64,000 bases of DNA from Vibrio natriegens NBRC 15636 = ATCC 14048 = DSM 759 (GCF_035621455.1 NZ_CP141822.1:1922001-1986000); one strand, 5' to 3'; numbered from the stretch's first letter, positions 35,436 to 45,561 are shown. The notes: generated from the letters alone by a model not told the origin. Numbers and translations: made by a program.

Positions 35436-36071
35436 ATGATCTTTATGATGGAAAAAAAGCTGAGCCGAAGTGAGTTAAAACGGGAAGCGATAGTTGAGGC
35501 AGCCATTGAAGCTTTTCGTGAAGAAGGCGTGAAAGCGACGAGCATGGATAAATTAGCCGCGTTAGCCAATGTGTCAAAGCGCACGATCTACAATCACTTT
35601 GAAAGTAAGGAAGCGCTGGTTCTACATTTGCTTTCTGAACTATGGCAAAGAGCGATAATACAAAGCAACGTCACATACAGTGGCAAGCAGCCATTGAGTA
35701 CTCAACTTGCGTCACTACTGACCGAAGAGTTGGAATTTCTATCTTCGCCACAATATCAAGACTTGGCTCGAGTAGCATTTGACTATCTGTTCAGCAACCC
35801 GGATATGTTGCAGGAAGAATTGAAGAAGCTGGCAGAAAAAGAAACCGCAGTTTATCGCTGGATCCTTGCTGCGAGTGATGACGGCAAACTGATCGATCTT
35901 GATGCCGAGTTTGCTAAAGAACAGCTGCATAGTTTGATCAAAGGAAGCGCGCTGTGGCCACAGTTGATGCGTATCAAAGCACCACTAACAGAAAAAGAGA
36001 AGCAACGTTTGGTCGAAGAAACGACACGACTTTTCCTTGCTCGTTATGAAAAATCCCAACGTGAAGAATAG
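35436..36071 (+). CDS. TetR/AcrR-family regulator
   Basis: A 211-residue repressor. The N-terminal HTH is typical (REAIVEAAIEAFREEGVKATSMDKLAALANVSKRTIYNHFESKEALV). The C-terminal ligand domain shows no identifiable specificity. The ATG at 35436, or Met codons at 35445 and 35448, could serve as start; none has a strong ribosome site. The tandem palindrome upstream is its probable operator. A terminator follows at 36081. Confidence 0.88.
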   Translation: MIFMMEKKLSRSELKREAIVEAAIEAFREEGVKATSMDKLAALANVSKRTIYNHFESKEALVLHLLSELWQRAIIQSNVTYSGKQPLSTQLASLLTEELEFLSSPQYQDLARVAFDYLFSNPDMLQEELKKLAEKETAVYRWILAASDDGKLIDLDAEFAKEQLHSLIKGSALWPQLMRIKAPLTEKEKQRLVEETTRLFLARYEKSQREE

Positions 36072-36080
36072 GCATATTTA

Positions 36081-36106
36081 AAAAGCCAACAGAGTTGGCT
36101 TTTTTA
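36081..36106 (+). terminator. terminator of the TetR gene
   Basis: Perfect stem AGCCAAC / GTTGGCT, loop AGA, A run before and six T after. Confidence 0.85.
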
Positions 36107-36131
36107 TCCAAAAGTCGTGTAAAAACCGGCA

Positions 36132-37364
36132 CTAAATTAAACTGGATGGAATGTGCATCTCTTTCACTTTTTCTAAAAATGCATAGTGGGCAAACATCGG
36201 CTTACCTTCCAGATAACGGCGCAGTAGATCGAGAGCAGCCGTACTGATAACTTTTACTTGATCATCGCGCTGATATTTTCTGGACAGCTTGTAGACAGCT
36301 CCCCATTCCCCTTTAGGCGTCGATAGCGCGACAGAAAACAGACCATCATCGAGTTCGCCTGTAACTAACGACAAATCAGTTCGGCATTTTTCACGAGTGG
36401 CTCCCGATAGTGCAAACGTTGCGGCTAATGGGTCACCTTCGTCTTTGATAGCTTGATTATTGCCTGATAAAACCCAGCTGTGGCCAAGTTGCTTTTCGGC
36501 GTTTTCATCACCGTTGAGCCAATAGGTCAAATACCCTGCACTGCTCTTTTCAGAAACTGATAGCGTTAACGCTTTCTCTACTAACACCTGGCCGACATGC
36601 TCGATCATAGGCTGGTCGATGCTGACTGTATTAGCCTCCAGATGTTGATTGATTATCTGCAATAACTTTAAACGCTGATCAAACTGATCGTTAGGACCAA
36701 ACAGTTTCACTTCAATGAAAGGTAAGTAAGAGCGATAACCAAGCTCATACCCCTCAGGTAACTTTATCGGATCCAACTTATCTGAGATGCCCGACTCTGA
36801 GAGTCCAAATGTATAAATGCGGCTACATGAAGAGCCTTGAACATCAGGGAAAGTGCGCTTCAAATCAGGCAAAATCTGCGTTTCTGCCATCAGTTTAAAT
36901 TCGCTGGGTACGCCTGGCGTAAAATAGAAAACCGCATCGTTAATCAACATTTTAAAACCACAGGCAGTACCGATTGGGTTATCGAGTATTTGAGCAGTTT
37001 CAGGGAGCATAGCTTGTTTTAAATTACTATCTGGCATAGGTTTGCCACGTCGCGCATACATGCTCTCTAGCTGCTCAAGCCATTCTTTAAACAGCACCAA
37101 CTTACAATCAGCCGCTTTTGCTGCTGCCGCGGCACTCAAGTCGTCGGTCGTTGGCCCTAAACCACCATTAACGATAACAACGTCATTATTAAAACTCAGC
37201 ATTAAAAACTCTTCAATCAAGCTCGATTGCTTATCACCGACTGTTGAGCGTTTAGTTAAGCCAAATCCTTGCTGATAAAACAGACTAGACATCCAGGCCG
37301 CATTTGTATCAACAATATCCCCGTGAAGAACTTCTTCACCGGTACTAAGCATTGCAATTTTCAC
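36132..37364 (-). CDS. CinA-family protein, YfaY-like
   Basis: A 410-residue protein with an N-terminal MoCF/COG1058 domain (MKIAMLSTGEEVLHGDIVDTNA, VNGGLGPTTDD) that fits NMN deamidase-related or ADP-ribose pyrophosphatase proteins of the CinA group. The C-terminal part corresponds to the PncC nicotinamide-nucleotide amidase domain, but the usual ESCTGG-like motif is replaced by SEKSSAG, so the amidase is probably inactive. E. coli YfaY has the same layout. Monocistronic. Confidence 0.75.
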   Translation of the reverse strand: MKIAMLSTGEEVLHGDIVDTNAAWMSSLFYQQGFGLTKRSTVGDKQSSLIEEFLMLSFNNDVVIVNGGLGPTTDDLSAAAAAKAADCKLVLFKEWLEQLESMYARRGKPMPDSNLKQAMLPETAQILDNPIGTACGFKMLINDAVFYFTPGVPSEFKLMAETQILPDLKRTFPDVQGSSCSRIYTFGLSESGISDKLDPIKLPEGYELGYRSYLPFIEVKLFGPNDQFDQRLKLLQIINQHLEANTVSIDQPMIEHVGQVLVEKALTLSVSEKSSAGYLTYWLNGDENAEKQLGHSWVLSGNNQAIKDEGDPLAATFALSGATREKCRTDLSLVTGELDDGLFSVALSTPKGEWGAVYKLSRKYQRDDQVKVISTAALDLLRRYLEGKPMFAHYAFLEKVKEMHIPSSLI

Positions 37365-37718
37365 AACTGACTCCTCACCATGAGCACATTTCTAATTTTG
37401 TATGCTGTACTCATATCATGTTCTATTTATTGAATTAGTTTTACCTGCACTGGTGTTAACTATACACAAATCCGCTTGAATTGCATGGTTCAAACTGGGT
37501 AACCGGAACAAAAGAAGCCACCACGACAGCGCTTGAGGGTGATGAAAAAGGACACATGCCGACGCTCTAATCACGTTGATAATTTAAGCCGAACACCTCT
37601 AGGTGCAAGCTAGTGTAATGAAATCATTTTGATATAAATTAACATCAAGTATTTAAATGGTTTTTTATTTAAGGGATAATTTGAGTTAGATCATCAAATC
37701 AATTACTCGGAGACCTTT
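37365..37718. other. intergenic region upstream of the DUF3943 gene
   Basis: 354 bases between divergent genes. A short palindrome CACCTCTAGGTG near 37590 is the only visible structure. No convincing promoter or ORF seen. Confidence 0.35.
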
Positions 37719-38636
37719 GTGTCAAAATCATCCATATTCAAGAAGACTCTAGCAGGACTCGGCTTTGTAACAACAACCGTTGCAAACGCAAGCCAATACG
37801 ATATGGCCAGACATTCGGAGTTTTCGTACGCCCCTGATTGCCTGTCCGGCTACTGTGCAACGACCAATCTATACACCTTTGAAGCTCAAAACCGCAGTCT
37901 GGCTTTTGAACAGGATAATGATGATTCTTTAAATCTTGACGCTGGTCTTCAACCCAAACATCTTATCGTTCCTCAAGATAAAGACTGGGATTACCTCATG
38001 GGCCAAACGTACACCATTCTTGGCTTGAGTGTTGCGACTGTCGGTTTGATGACCTTCCTTCCAGAAAGTATCACTAAGTGGGATGAAGAAGACCGTGATA
38101 TGAGTAAGCTGGGGCAGAAATGGAAAGATAATGTCTCTGATGGTCCGGTTTGGGACCGAGATGAGCATGTTCTCAACTATATTATGCACCCTTATTTTGG
38201 TGGTGTTTACTATACCGCGGCCCGCCACTCTGGTTATAACGAATTTGAATCGTTCTTGTATTCCGCTACGATGTCAGCGTTCTTCTGGGAGTATGGTGTG
38301 GAAGCTTTTGCTGAAGTGCCTTCTTGGCAAGACCTTTTCATTACGCCGTTTTTTGGTGCTGTCGTTGGTGAGATGATGGTAACCGCTGAGCAAGATATCC
38401 TGGCAAATGGTGGTGAAGTATTGGGTTCAGAAACGGTGGGTGATATATCACTTTTCTTCCTAAACCCAGTTGGTCATGTCCACTACTGGGTCACCGACGC
38501 ATGGGGTGGCAGTGCCGAACTTCAATTTAGTTCATCCCCTTGGTTTGGTAATCAGGATGTAGCCAAGTTTGCGATGAACGCAGGTGCCAGTTACGACAGC
38601 CAGTTCTATGGCATGGAATTAAAAGTCACGTTCTAA
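37719..38636 (+). CDS. DUF3943 envelope protein
   Basis: A 305-residue protein starting at GTG with GGAG seven bases upstream and a signal peptide ending near TTVANA. Segments such as MHPYFGGVYYTAARHSGYNEFESFLYSATMSAFFWEYGVEAF match DUF3943, a family of unknown function with a likely outer-membrane or periplasmic location. No neighbouring partner is obvious. It has its own terminator. Confidence 0.78.
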   Translation: MSKSSIFKKTLAGLGFVTTTVANASQYDMARHSEFSYAPDCLSGYCATTNLYTFEAQNRSLAFEQDNDDSLNLDAGLQPKHLIVPQDKDWDYLMGQTYTILGLSVATVGLMTFLPESITKWDEEDRDMSKLGQKWKDNVSDGPVWDRDEHVLNYIMHPYFGGVYYTAARHSGYNEFESFLYSATMSAFFWEYGVEAFAEVPSWQDLFITPFFGAVVGEMMVTAEQDILANGGEVLGSETVGDISLFFLNPVGHVHYWVTDAWGGSAELQFSSSPWFGNQDVAKFAMNAGASYDSQFYGMELKVTF

Positions 38637-38653
38637 TCTGACGTAAACCGATA

Positions 38654-38677
38654 AAGCAGCCGACTGGCTGCTTTTTT
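38654..38677 (+). terminator. terminator of the DUF3943 gene
   Basis: Eight-base perfect stem AAGCAGCC / GGCTGCTT with loop GACT and a T run. Confidence 0.88.
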
Positions 38678-38848
38678 GTGGTTCAAACACAGTTTTAAAT
38701 ATTCGCTTCAAGAATTAGCCCAAAAAATTGACCTTCATCAAACATATCCCCCACCTAACACCTACACTGAATAAAAGGATTTATTCCAATAACTTAAGCG
38801 CTACGTAATCCCGTGCCGCGTCCAAACCTTTTTCCAGGAGGGGACCAT

Positions 38849-39361
38849 ATGAACACTGTGTTTATCGTTAATTTTGCTGGTCAGGCATCACCTGCGACCA
38901 TCAAGGAACTTGCTGCCATCACTCATGAAAATGGAGGTAAATGGTTAATCAGTAAAGTTAACTTTATTGAAGACCAAGTGGCGGGGGTGATTAAAATTGA
39001 ATTACCAAAAGAAAAAGCCGATATCGTTAAAGACGCATTTTCCGCATGTCAGACATTAGTGGTTAAATTCGTCGATTCCGAACCATACTCGCATAGTGCC
39101 GACACTATCTTCCAGCTCAGACTCGACGCCAACGACAGAGCTGGCATCGTAAATGAGATAACCCATATTCTTGATGATCAAGGCATCTCGATTTTAGATA
39201 TGGACTGTCAACGTGTCTTTATTGCTGGAGGTGGCGGCGTCAGCTCAAGCCTGTTCAGTGCAAAAATCGCTATTAAACTGCCAAGCGAAATGGAAATTGA
39301 GGATGTAGCGAATGAGCTAGAAGCGCTGAGTGAGGATACTCGGGTTATCATAGAAGACTAG
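38849..39361 (+). CDS. ACT-domain regulator, GcvR-like
   Basis: A 170-residue protein with two tandem ACT domains (about 1-75 and 90-168; DANDRAGIVNEITHILDDQGISILDMD in the second). It resembles GcvR, the accessory repressor that binds GcvA in the glycine cleavage system. The open frame goes back to 38813, but the ATG at 38849 follows a perfect AGGAGG seven bases upstream and is the start. No gcv gene is near, so the GcvR role is inference. Confidence 0.85.
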   Translation: MNTVFIVNFAGQASPATIKELAAITHENGGKWLISKVNFIEDQVAGVIKIELPKEKADIVKDAFSACQTLVVKFVDSEPYSHSADTIFQLRLDANDRAGIVNEITHILDDQGISILDMDCQRVFIAGGGGVSSSLFSAKIAIKLPSEMEIEDVANELEALSEDTRVIIED

Positions 39362-39390
39362 GGTCTATTGACCTGCCCCGCCTCCTATAA

Positions 39391-39416
39391 AAAAGAGCAG
39401 CCTCAGCTGCTCTTTT
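39391..39416. terminator. bidirectional terminator between ACT protein and nspC
   Basis: Eleven-base perfect stem AAAAGAGCAGC / GCTGCTCTTTT with loop CTCA. It can serve both the plus-strand ACT gene and the minus-strand norspermidine operon. Confidence 0.9.
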
Positions 39417-39446
39417 GCATTGATATAGTACAGAAAGCCAGAACGC

Positions 39447-40580
39447 TTATTTCACTGACCATTGAGATAGTGAACGTTTAAAATCTGAATAATCAAACTC
39501 GTTCAGCTTTTGAATCTCGCCGTTTGAACGCTCACAGTAAACAGAAGGCATACGCAAACCGTTAAACCAGTTTAGTTTCACCATGGTGTAGCCTGCACTA
39601 TCTAAAATGTGTAGACGTTGGCCAATTTCTAGCGGCTGTTCAAAGTTCGCCACACAGAATTGGTCACCCGCAAGGCATGAGCATGAACCGATCACGTATT
39701 CGTGCTCGCCATTCTCAGACGCTTCTAGAATTGAAGCCGGCTCGTTGTAAATCAGCGTATCTAAACGGTGTGCTTCAGTTGCAGAGTCAACAATCGCAGT
39801 TTTCTTAACGTTCTCTACGATATCAACCACAGTCACAACCAGATCCGTGGTCTTAGTAATGATCGCTTCACCAGGCTCTAAGTACATTTGTACGCCGTGT
39901 TTCTCAGAGAAGGCTTTCAGCGCAAGACCAAGCTTTTCAATATCGTAACCAGGCCAGGTGAAGAATACACCACCGCCCATGCTTACCCAATCAAGCTTGT
40001 TTAGGTACTCACCAAACTGTTCTGAAATCGCATCCAGTAATCCAATAAACGCATCTACGTCTTTGTTCTCACAGTTCATGTGGAACATCACACCATCAAT
40101 ACCGTCAAATACTTCTGAATTGATGTGATCCGCTTGTACACCAAGGCGAGAGAATTGACGTGCAGGGTTCGCTAAATCTTGACCTGCATAGCTCACGCCT
40201 GGATTCAAGCGCAGACCAATTGACGCTTTACCTTCAACGATATGACGGTAAGCAGCAAGCTGAGATTGCGAGTTAAAGATCATCTTGTCACAGATGTCAG
40301 CAACCTCACGTACGTCGTCTTCACTGTAACCCACACTGTATGCGTGCGTTTCACCGCCAAACGTTTCATGACCAAGCTTCACTTCAAACGGGCCAGAACT
40401 TGTTGTTCCGTCTAAGTAAGGCTTGATGATGTCGAAAACACCCCAAGTTGAGAAACACTTCAGTGCAAGAACCAGCTTCACACCTGAGATTTCTTTCAGC
40501 TGTTTCGCTTTCTCTAGGTTTTCTACCAGCTTGTCTTCATTGATCATGAAGTACGGGGTTTTTAGTTCGTTGTGTTGCAT
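39447..40580 (-). CDS. nspC: carboxynorspermidine decarboxylase
   Basis: A 377-residue fold-type III PLP enzyme. The PLP Lys is Lys41 in [11 protein letters not shown], and the C-terminal domain supplies [12 protein letters not shown], with the catalytic Cys, and the WFNG segment. It decarboxylates carboxynorspermidine to norspermidine, the last step of the Vibrio polyamine route that supports biofilm formation and, in some vibrios, siderophore synthesis. It is last in the operon. Confidence 0.95.
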   Translation of the reverse strand: MQHNELKTPYFMINEDKLVENLEKAKQLKEISGVKLVLALKCFSTWGVFDIIKPYLDGTTSSGPFEVKLGHETFGGETHAYSVGYSEDDVREVADICDKMIFNSQSQLAAYRHIVEGKASIGLRLNPGVSYAGQDLANPARQFSRLGVQADHINSEVFDGIDGVMFHMNCENKDVDAFIGLLDAISEQFGEYLNKLDWVSMGGGVFFTWPGYDIEKLGLALKAFSEKHGVQMYLEPGEAIITKTTDLVVTVVDIVENVKKTAIVDSATEAHRLDTLIYNEPASILEASENGEHEYVIGSCSCLAGDQFCVANFEQPLEIGQRLHILDSAGYTMVKLNWFNGLRMPSVYCERSNGEIQKLNEFDYSDFKRSLSQWSVK

Positions 40581-40631
40581 TGTAATACCTTGAGTCCCCT
40601 CGCCTAAACGAAGGCACTATAAAATCGAACA

Positions 40632-40655
40632 AAGCCGACGCATTCGCATCGGCTT
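40632..40655 (-). promoter_or_regulatory. intercistronic hairpin before nspC
   Basis: Stem AAGCCGA / TCGGCTT with a ten-base loop, in the 115-base gap between the synthase and nspC genes. The T tract on the minus strand is poor, so it more likely tunes than ends transcription. Confidence 0.5.
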
Positions 40656-40695
40656 AGATTTAAGTTAATTCCAGGTTTGCTACGAGCTTAAATAA

Positions 40696-41949
40696 TTACT
40701 TTTTAAGTTCGTGGATAACTGGAAGTCCCTGACCTGCTTCAAGCTCTTGAACATGCCAATCCAGACCGATAGAAGGCATGGTTTCCAGGAACGGATCTGG
40801 GTTTAGCTGTTCCATATTGAACACACCTTTATCCGCCCACTCGCCACGGAAGAATTGCAGTGCCGCAGTGATCGCTGGTACACCTGTGGTGTAAGAGATC
40901 GCCTGGTGCTCTACGTCTTCGTATGCCACTTCGTGGTCAGCATTGTTATAGATGAAGACACTGCGCTCTTTACCGTCTTTCTTACCTTGAACCCAAGTAC
41001 CGATACACGTTAGACCGGTGTAGCCTGGTGCAAGAGAAGTTGGATCTGGTAGTAGCGCTTTCAATACGTGCAGAGGCTGTACTACTGTACCATCGTGCAG
41101 CGTTAGTGGATCTGGGCTCAATAGGCCGATATCACGCATTACATTGAAGTAGTTTAGGTAACGGTCACCGAAACCCATCCAGAATTCAATGCGTTTTGCA
41201 GGGATGAATTCCTTCATTGAACGAACTTCATCGTGCGCCATTGAGTACACTTTGTGTGAACCACAGTTAGGGAATTCAAACTCAAGCATACGAGAGTGAC
41301 AAGGTACTTGTTTCCACTCGCCATTTTCCCAGTAGAAAGAGTCGCCTTGGATCTCTAGCATGTTGGTTTCTGGGTCGAAGTTTGTCGCAAACTTCTTACC
41401 GTGGTCACCAGCGTTTACGTCCATTACGTCGATAGTATCGATTTCATCGAACAGATGCTTAACTGCGTACGCTGCAAATACCGATACTACGCCTGGATCG
41501 AAACCAGCACCTAGGATACCTGTGATGCCCGCTTCTTCGAACTTCTCACGGTAACCCCACTGCCAATCATAAGCCTGAGGTACTTGCTGACCTTCAGAAC
41601 ACAGGTCAACTGCCACTGATGTATCCAGGTATGACACTTTCGCTTGGTAACATGCTTCCATGATTGGCATGTTTACCCATGGAGGACCAGCGTTGATCAC
41701 AAGATCAGGCTTCACTTCTTTAATAAGAGCAACAAGAGAATCTACGTCGTCAGCATTAACTGCTCTAGCTTCTAATTTCTTAGTTGAATCTTTCAGGTTG
41801 TTTTTCTTCTGAATAGATTCGATGATTTTCTCACACTTACCTACGGTACGTGATGCGATTGTGATATCACCCAGAACGTCGTTGTTTTGTGCTGCTTTGT
41901 GTGCAACTACCCAGCCAACGCCGCCTGCACCAATCTGTAGAATTGCCAT
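40696..41949 (-). CDS. carboxynorspermidine synthase (saccharopine dehydrogenase family)
   Basis: A 417-residue NADPH-dependent enzyme with the Rossmann motif ILQIGAGGVGWVVAHKAA at the N-terminus and the family sequence LGAGFDPGVVSVFAAYAVKH. It condenses diaminopropane with aspartate semialdehyde and reduces the Schiff base to carboxynorspermidine. It starts 18 bases after the fused gene that makes diaminopropane, so substrate channelling by co-expression is likely. Confidence 0.93.
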   Translation of the reverse strand: MAILQIGAGGVGWVVAHKAAQNNDVLGDITIASRTVGKCEKIIESIQKKNNLKDSTKKLEARAVNADDVDSLVALIKEVKPDLVINAGPPWVNMPIMEACYQAKVSYLDTSVAVDLCSEGQQVPQAYDWQWGYREKFEEAGITGILGAGFDPGVVSVFAAYAVKHLFDEIDTIDVMDVNAGDHGKKFATNFDPETNMLEIQGDSFYWENGEWKQVPCHSRMLEFEFPNCGSHKVYSMAHDEVRSMKEFIPAKRIEFWMGFGDRYLNYFNVMRDIGLLSPDPLTLHDGTVVQPLHVLKALLPDPTSLAPGYTGLTCIGTWVQGKKDGKERSVFIYNNADHEVAYEDVEHQAISYTTGVPAITAALQFFRGEWADKGVFNMEQLNPDPFLETMPSIGLDWHVQELEAGQGLPVIHELKK

Positions 41950-41967
41950 AGTTTTCCGTTACCTTTG

Positions 41968-44844
41968 TTAAACTAGCTCAACTGCTAGCATATGGATTTT
42001 TGAGAGCAAAGATTCAAAGTCCGCCGTCGTTAGACACGGGTTCAAAATCGTAAATTTAAGTGCGGTTTTACCGTCAACAATGGTTTCACCCAGTACTGCG
42101 GTTCCGCGAGTCAGCGCCTCGAAACGCAACGCTTTATTTAGTTCATCAAGATCTGCGGATTCATGTGTCGCACGGAACAGAACGGTAGATAGTGATGGTT
42201 CCGCCAACAACTCAAAGTTGTCGTTATCGCGGATCATATCTGCTACTTCTAGCGTTTGATCAAGCAAATGGTCGTACATGTCGCCTAGAGCTTTTGGCCC
42301 CACGCTTTGCATTGTCATAAACACTTTTAAAGCATCAAAACGCTTAGTTGTTGCGATAGACTTATCTACCAAGTTTGGTAGTTCGTCGTGTTCGCGGTTC
42401 AAGTAATCTGCATGATGAAGCAGGAACTTGAAGTTTGACTTGTCATTAACAAGAAGCGCACCACAACTGATTGTTTGGTAGAACAACTTGTGGAAGTCAA
42501 CGCTGATAGACTGCGCACGCTCAACACCTTTCAGGCGAGCTTTTTGGCTGCTAAGAATCAAAGCACCACCGTATGCGCCGTCGACATGCATCCACAGTTC
42601 ATGTTTTTCAGCCATGTCTGCAATGAAGTCTAGATCATCAATCGCGCCGTGATCGGTTGTACCAGCTGTACCAACGATCGCAAATGGTATTAAACCTTCC
42701 GCTTTTGCCTGAGTCAGCACCTCATCCAACTTGTTCACATCCATCGTGCCGTCTGGATTAGCATCAACAGTCATGACTGCTTTTTCGCCAAGCCCCATCC
42801 AAGACGCTGATTTTTGAACCGTGAAGTGTGATTTCTTCGAACACACAATTCTCAGTTTGTCGGCGTACTCAGGAAGACCTAGCTTCTGAATAGAGTGACC
42901 GCTTAGTTTGTCTGCGATCCAGTCTCGCGCCAGCATCAAGCCCATTTGGTTACTTTGAGTGCCGCCGCTAGTGAAAATACCGTCAGCTTGCTCGCCTAGC
43001 TCGTATTTGTCGCAAAGCCAGTTCACCACTTTTTGCTCAACGTAAGTCGCAGAAGACGCTTGATCCCAAGAGTCCATAGACTGGTTCAGAGCTGCAATCA
43101 TCGCTTCAGCCGCAATCGCAGGCATGAGCGGTGGCGTGTGTAAATGCGCAATACAATCAGGGTGCTGTGTAAAGATCGCATTCTTGGCAACAAGCTCTGC
43201 AGCGTCGTCAATCACTGATTTAAGAGGCGCATTTTTGTTGTCTAGGTCGACAGCATTGATCGCTTCTTCTAACGCTTTAGGGTCCATACCTGAGTATGGT
43301 GCACTTACTTGTTCGAATACAGACTTCATAGCTGCAGTCGTGTGGTTCATCACTGATGCAAACTCAGTGCTACCTAATTCACCAGTGTGAACGAAGTGCT
43401 TTTTCCACTCTTCCTGTGGTGAAGCTTCAACATGGCTACCGCCAGCAGCAATGATGGCTTCTTCAAGCACACGCAGAGCAAAGTCGATTTGCTCAAATGA
43501 AATGATCAGTGGTGGAAGGAAACGAATTACAGAGCCTTCACGGCCACCCTTCTCTACCATCAAGCCACGCTCTAGCGCCGCACGTTGAATCGCAAGCGTC
43601 AACTGACCATCAGCCACAGGCTCACCGAACTTGTTCAATTCGCCATTAGGTTTCTTAATTTCAACGCCCAGCATCAAACCTTTGCCGCGCACTTCTGCGA
43701 TACAGTTAACGCGCTTCTGAATGCCTTCCAGACCAAAACGAAGGTATTGGCCAGCAATGTTTGCATGCTCGACAAGGTTGTCACGTTGAATAATTTCTAG
43801 CGCTTTCGCACCACTAACCATTGCAAGCTGGTTACCACGGAACGTACCCGTGTGCTCGCCCGGATTCCAGGTATCGTGCTGCTTGTTGATAACAAGAAGC
43901 GACATCGGCATACCACCACCGATCGCTTTCGACAAACACAACACGTCTGGAACGATGCCGGCTTCTTCGAAAGCAAAGTTGTAGCCAGATTTACCAACAC
44001 CACATTGAATTTCGTCGAAGATCAACAGAATGCCGTGTTCATCACAGATACGGCGAAGCTCACGCAGCCAGAATGCTGGTGCAGGGATAACACCACCCTC
44101 ACCTTGTACTGGTTCAACGATGATTGCCGCCGGCTTCATAATGCCTGCTTCGTCATCATTTAGAAGACGCTCGATGTAACGAATACTCGCTTTCGCACCT
44201 TCATCGCCACCAAGTCCAAACGGGCAACGTAAGTTGTATGGGAAAGGCATAAAATGTACGTCTGACATCAGACCTGTGCGACGAGCCTTAGTACCTAAGT
44301 TACCCATCATGCCCATCGTACCGTTAGTCATACCATGGTAAGCACCACGGAATGCGAACATAGTGTTACGGCCAGTCGTCTGTTTCGCCAGTTTGATCGC
44401 CGCTTCAACTGCATCGGCACCAGATGGTCCACAGAACTGAATCACACAGTTATCACCCAGCTCTTGAGGAAGAAAAGACTTCACAGACTGAATGAAATGC
44501 GTTTTCGCCGAGGTAGCAATATCAAGCGTCTGATAAGGCAGGCCAGAATCTAGCTGATCTTTCAATGCTTGATTGATTTCTGGGTGGTTATAACCCAGTG
44601 CCAAAGTACCCGCACCCGCAAGGCAATCCAAAAAGATTTGACCTCGAGTATCTTCTACTAAACAGCCATAAGCCTGTTTAATAGCAATCGGCAAGCGACG
44701 AGGATAAGAGCGAACCGCTGATTCGTGCTCAGCCTGATCAAGTAACACTTGGTCTGGAGTTAAGTCGTACGTTCCCTCAACAACTGGAACCTGTGATGAA
44801 AAAATGTTTGCGATATTGTTATCGACTTCAAAGGCAGTGGTCAT
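41968..44844 (-). CDS. fused diaminobutyrate aminotransferase / diaminobutyrate decarboxylase
   Basis: A 958-residue bifunctional PLP protein. Residues about 1-470 are a class III aminotransferase (FDEIQCGVGKSG; PLP Lys306 in LSKAIGGGMP) making L-2,4-diaminobutyrate from aspartate semialdehyde. Residues about 490-958 are a group II decarboxylase (Lys786 in SVDFHKLFYQ) making 1,3-diaminopropane. In other bacteria these are two genes; the fusion is typical of vibrios. It is first in the norspermidine operon, preceded by an unusually long structured leader. Confidence 0.95.
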   Translation of the reverse strand: MTTAFEVDNNIANIFSSQVPVVEGTYDLTPDQVLLDQAEHESAVRSYPRRLPIAIKQAYGCLVEDTRGQIFLDCLAGAGTLALGYNHPEINQALKDQLDSGLPYQTLDIATSAKTHFIQSVKSFLPQELGDNCVIQFCGPSGADAVEAAIKLAKQTTGRNTMFAFRGAYHGMTNGTMGMMGNLGTKARRTGLMSDVHFMPFPYNLRCPFGLGGDEGAKASIRYIERLLNDDEAGIMKPAAIIVEPVQGEGGVIPAPAFWLRELRRICDEHGILLIFDEIQCGVGKSGYNFAFEEAGIVPDVLCLSKAIGGGMPMSLLVINKQHDTWNPGEHTGTFRGNQLAMVSGAKALEIIQRDNLVEHANIAGQYLRFGLEGIQKRVNCIAEVRGKGLMLGVEIKKPNGELNKFGEPVADGQLTLAIQRAALERGLMVEKGGREGSVIRFLPPLIISFEQIDFALRVLEEAIIAAGGSHVEASPQEEWKKHFVHTGELGSTEFASVMNHTTAAMKSVFEQVSAPYSGMDPKALEEAINAVDLDNKNAPLKSVIDDAAELVAKNAIFTQHPDCIAHLHTPPLMPAIAAEAMIAALNQSMDSWDQASSATYVEQKVVNWLCDKYELGEQADGIFTSGGTQSNQMGLMLARDWIADKLSGHSIQKLGLPEYADKLRIVCSKKSHFTVQKSASWMGLGEKAVMTVDANPDGTMDVNKLDEVLTQAKAEGLIPFAIVGTAGTTDHGAIDDLDFIADMAEKHELWMHVDGAYGGALILSSQKARLKGVERAQSISVDFHKLFYQTISCGALLVNDKSNFKFLLHHADYLNREHDELPNLVDKSIATTKRFDALKVFMTMQSVGPKALGDMYDHLLDQTLEVADMIRDNDNFELLAEPSLSTVLFRATHESADLDELNKALRFEALTRGTAVLGETIVDGKTALKFTILNPCLTTADFESLLSKIHMLAVELV

Positions 44845-45275
44845 ACTAGGTAATCCCTTGAATTATATTAGTTCTTCATCCTGTTTTAATTATCATTAGA
44901 AAAAAGTTACAGGAGAAATAAGTAAACCTCCGCATTTGTCATGGCTGAGATGACAAACACAGATAATCCTGTCACGACATTCGTGACTTCTATATGCGCT
45001 GGGACGTAATCAAGGTTCCGTAATGCACCCGTTTTGTAAAACAGGACATTTCGGCAGTATGAAGCTGATTAGTGTGTGTTTATTCAAAGGTTGCAATGTT
45101 GGGTTTCCCATTAATATGCTGCACTTACAGCATTAGTATCCCGTCTATCAACAAAAGGCTTTGCCGATACCTACCCTACGTAGTGTCACAATCAGCTTGA
45201 ATGTTCACTACGCGTATCCCCCAGAGAACCAAAGGCGTAAATTACGCTCCGAGATTGCGCGCGAATTTATCACAA
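44845..45275 (-). promoter_or_regulatory. long hairpin-rich leader of the norspermidine operon
   Basis: About 420 bases of untranslated RNA are predicted if the promoter TTGCCA / GATAAA near 45292 and 45270 is used. Perfect or near-perfect hairpins in order: GCGTA/TACGC (45235-45247), CGTAGTG/CACTACG (45179-45212), ATGCTG/CAGCAT (45116-45133), GTTTT/AAAAC (45028-45045), GTCACGA/TCGTGAC (44971-44987) and TTTGTCAT/ATGACAAA (44935-44957). A weak GGAG/CTCC hairpin followed by a U run (44898-44931) looks like an attenuator. No known riboswitch consensus is recognised. Confidence 0.5.
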
Positions 45276-45530
45276 AATAAAATCTCATGGCAATGATTTT
45301 TCATCATTGATTTATTGATCTCGGACGCAATTGTATTTTGCCAATGGCGGCAGAACTTGTAACCTTAGCCTATATAAGGTAATCGCAACGCACAACAGAT
45401 ACACATAACAAGCTGAAAATACGAATAAATTAGACCGCGAATAACACTGAACGATGTGATCAGAAAGTACGGCTGGGAAGCGAAATATGTGAGAGTTCCT
45501 AGAAACTGCTATTTTCTAGGGAGAGAAACG

Positions 45531-45561
45531 AAAAAACCCAGCATAATAATGCTGGGTTTTC
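45531..45561 (-). terminator. terminator of the tRNA operon
   Basis: Nine-base perfect stem ACCCAGCAT / ATGCTGGGT, loop AATA, T run on the minus strand, seven bases past the last tRNA. Confidence 0.9.

Noticed and set aside
44880..44900. Half Fur-like sequence TGATAAT upstream of the norspermidine operon
   Set aside because: Only one half-site; the other half does not match.
44878..44937. 19-codon frame in the norspermidine leader (MRRFTYFSCN...)
   Set aside because: No codon bias or Shine-Dalgarno support, although it lies in the attenuator-like region; not enough for a leader peptide call.
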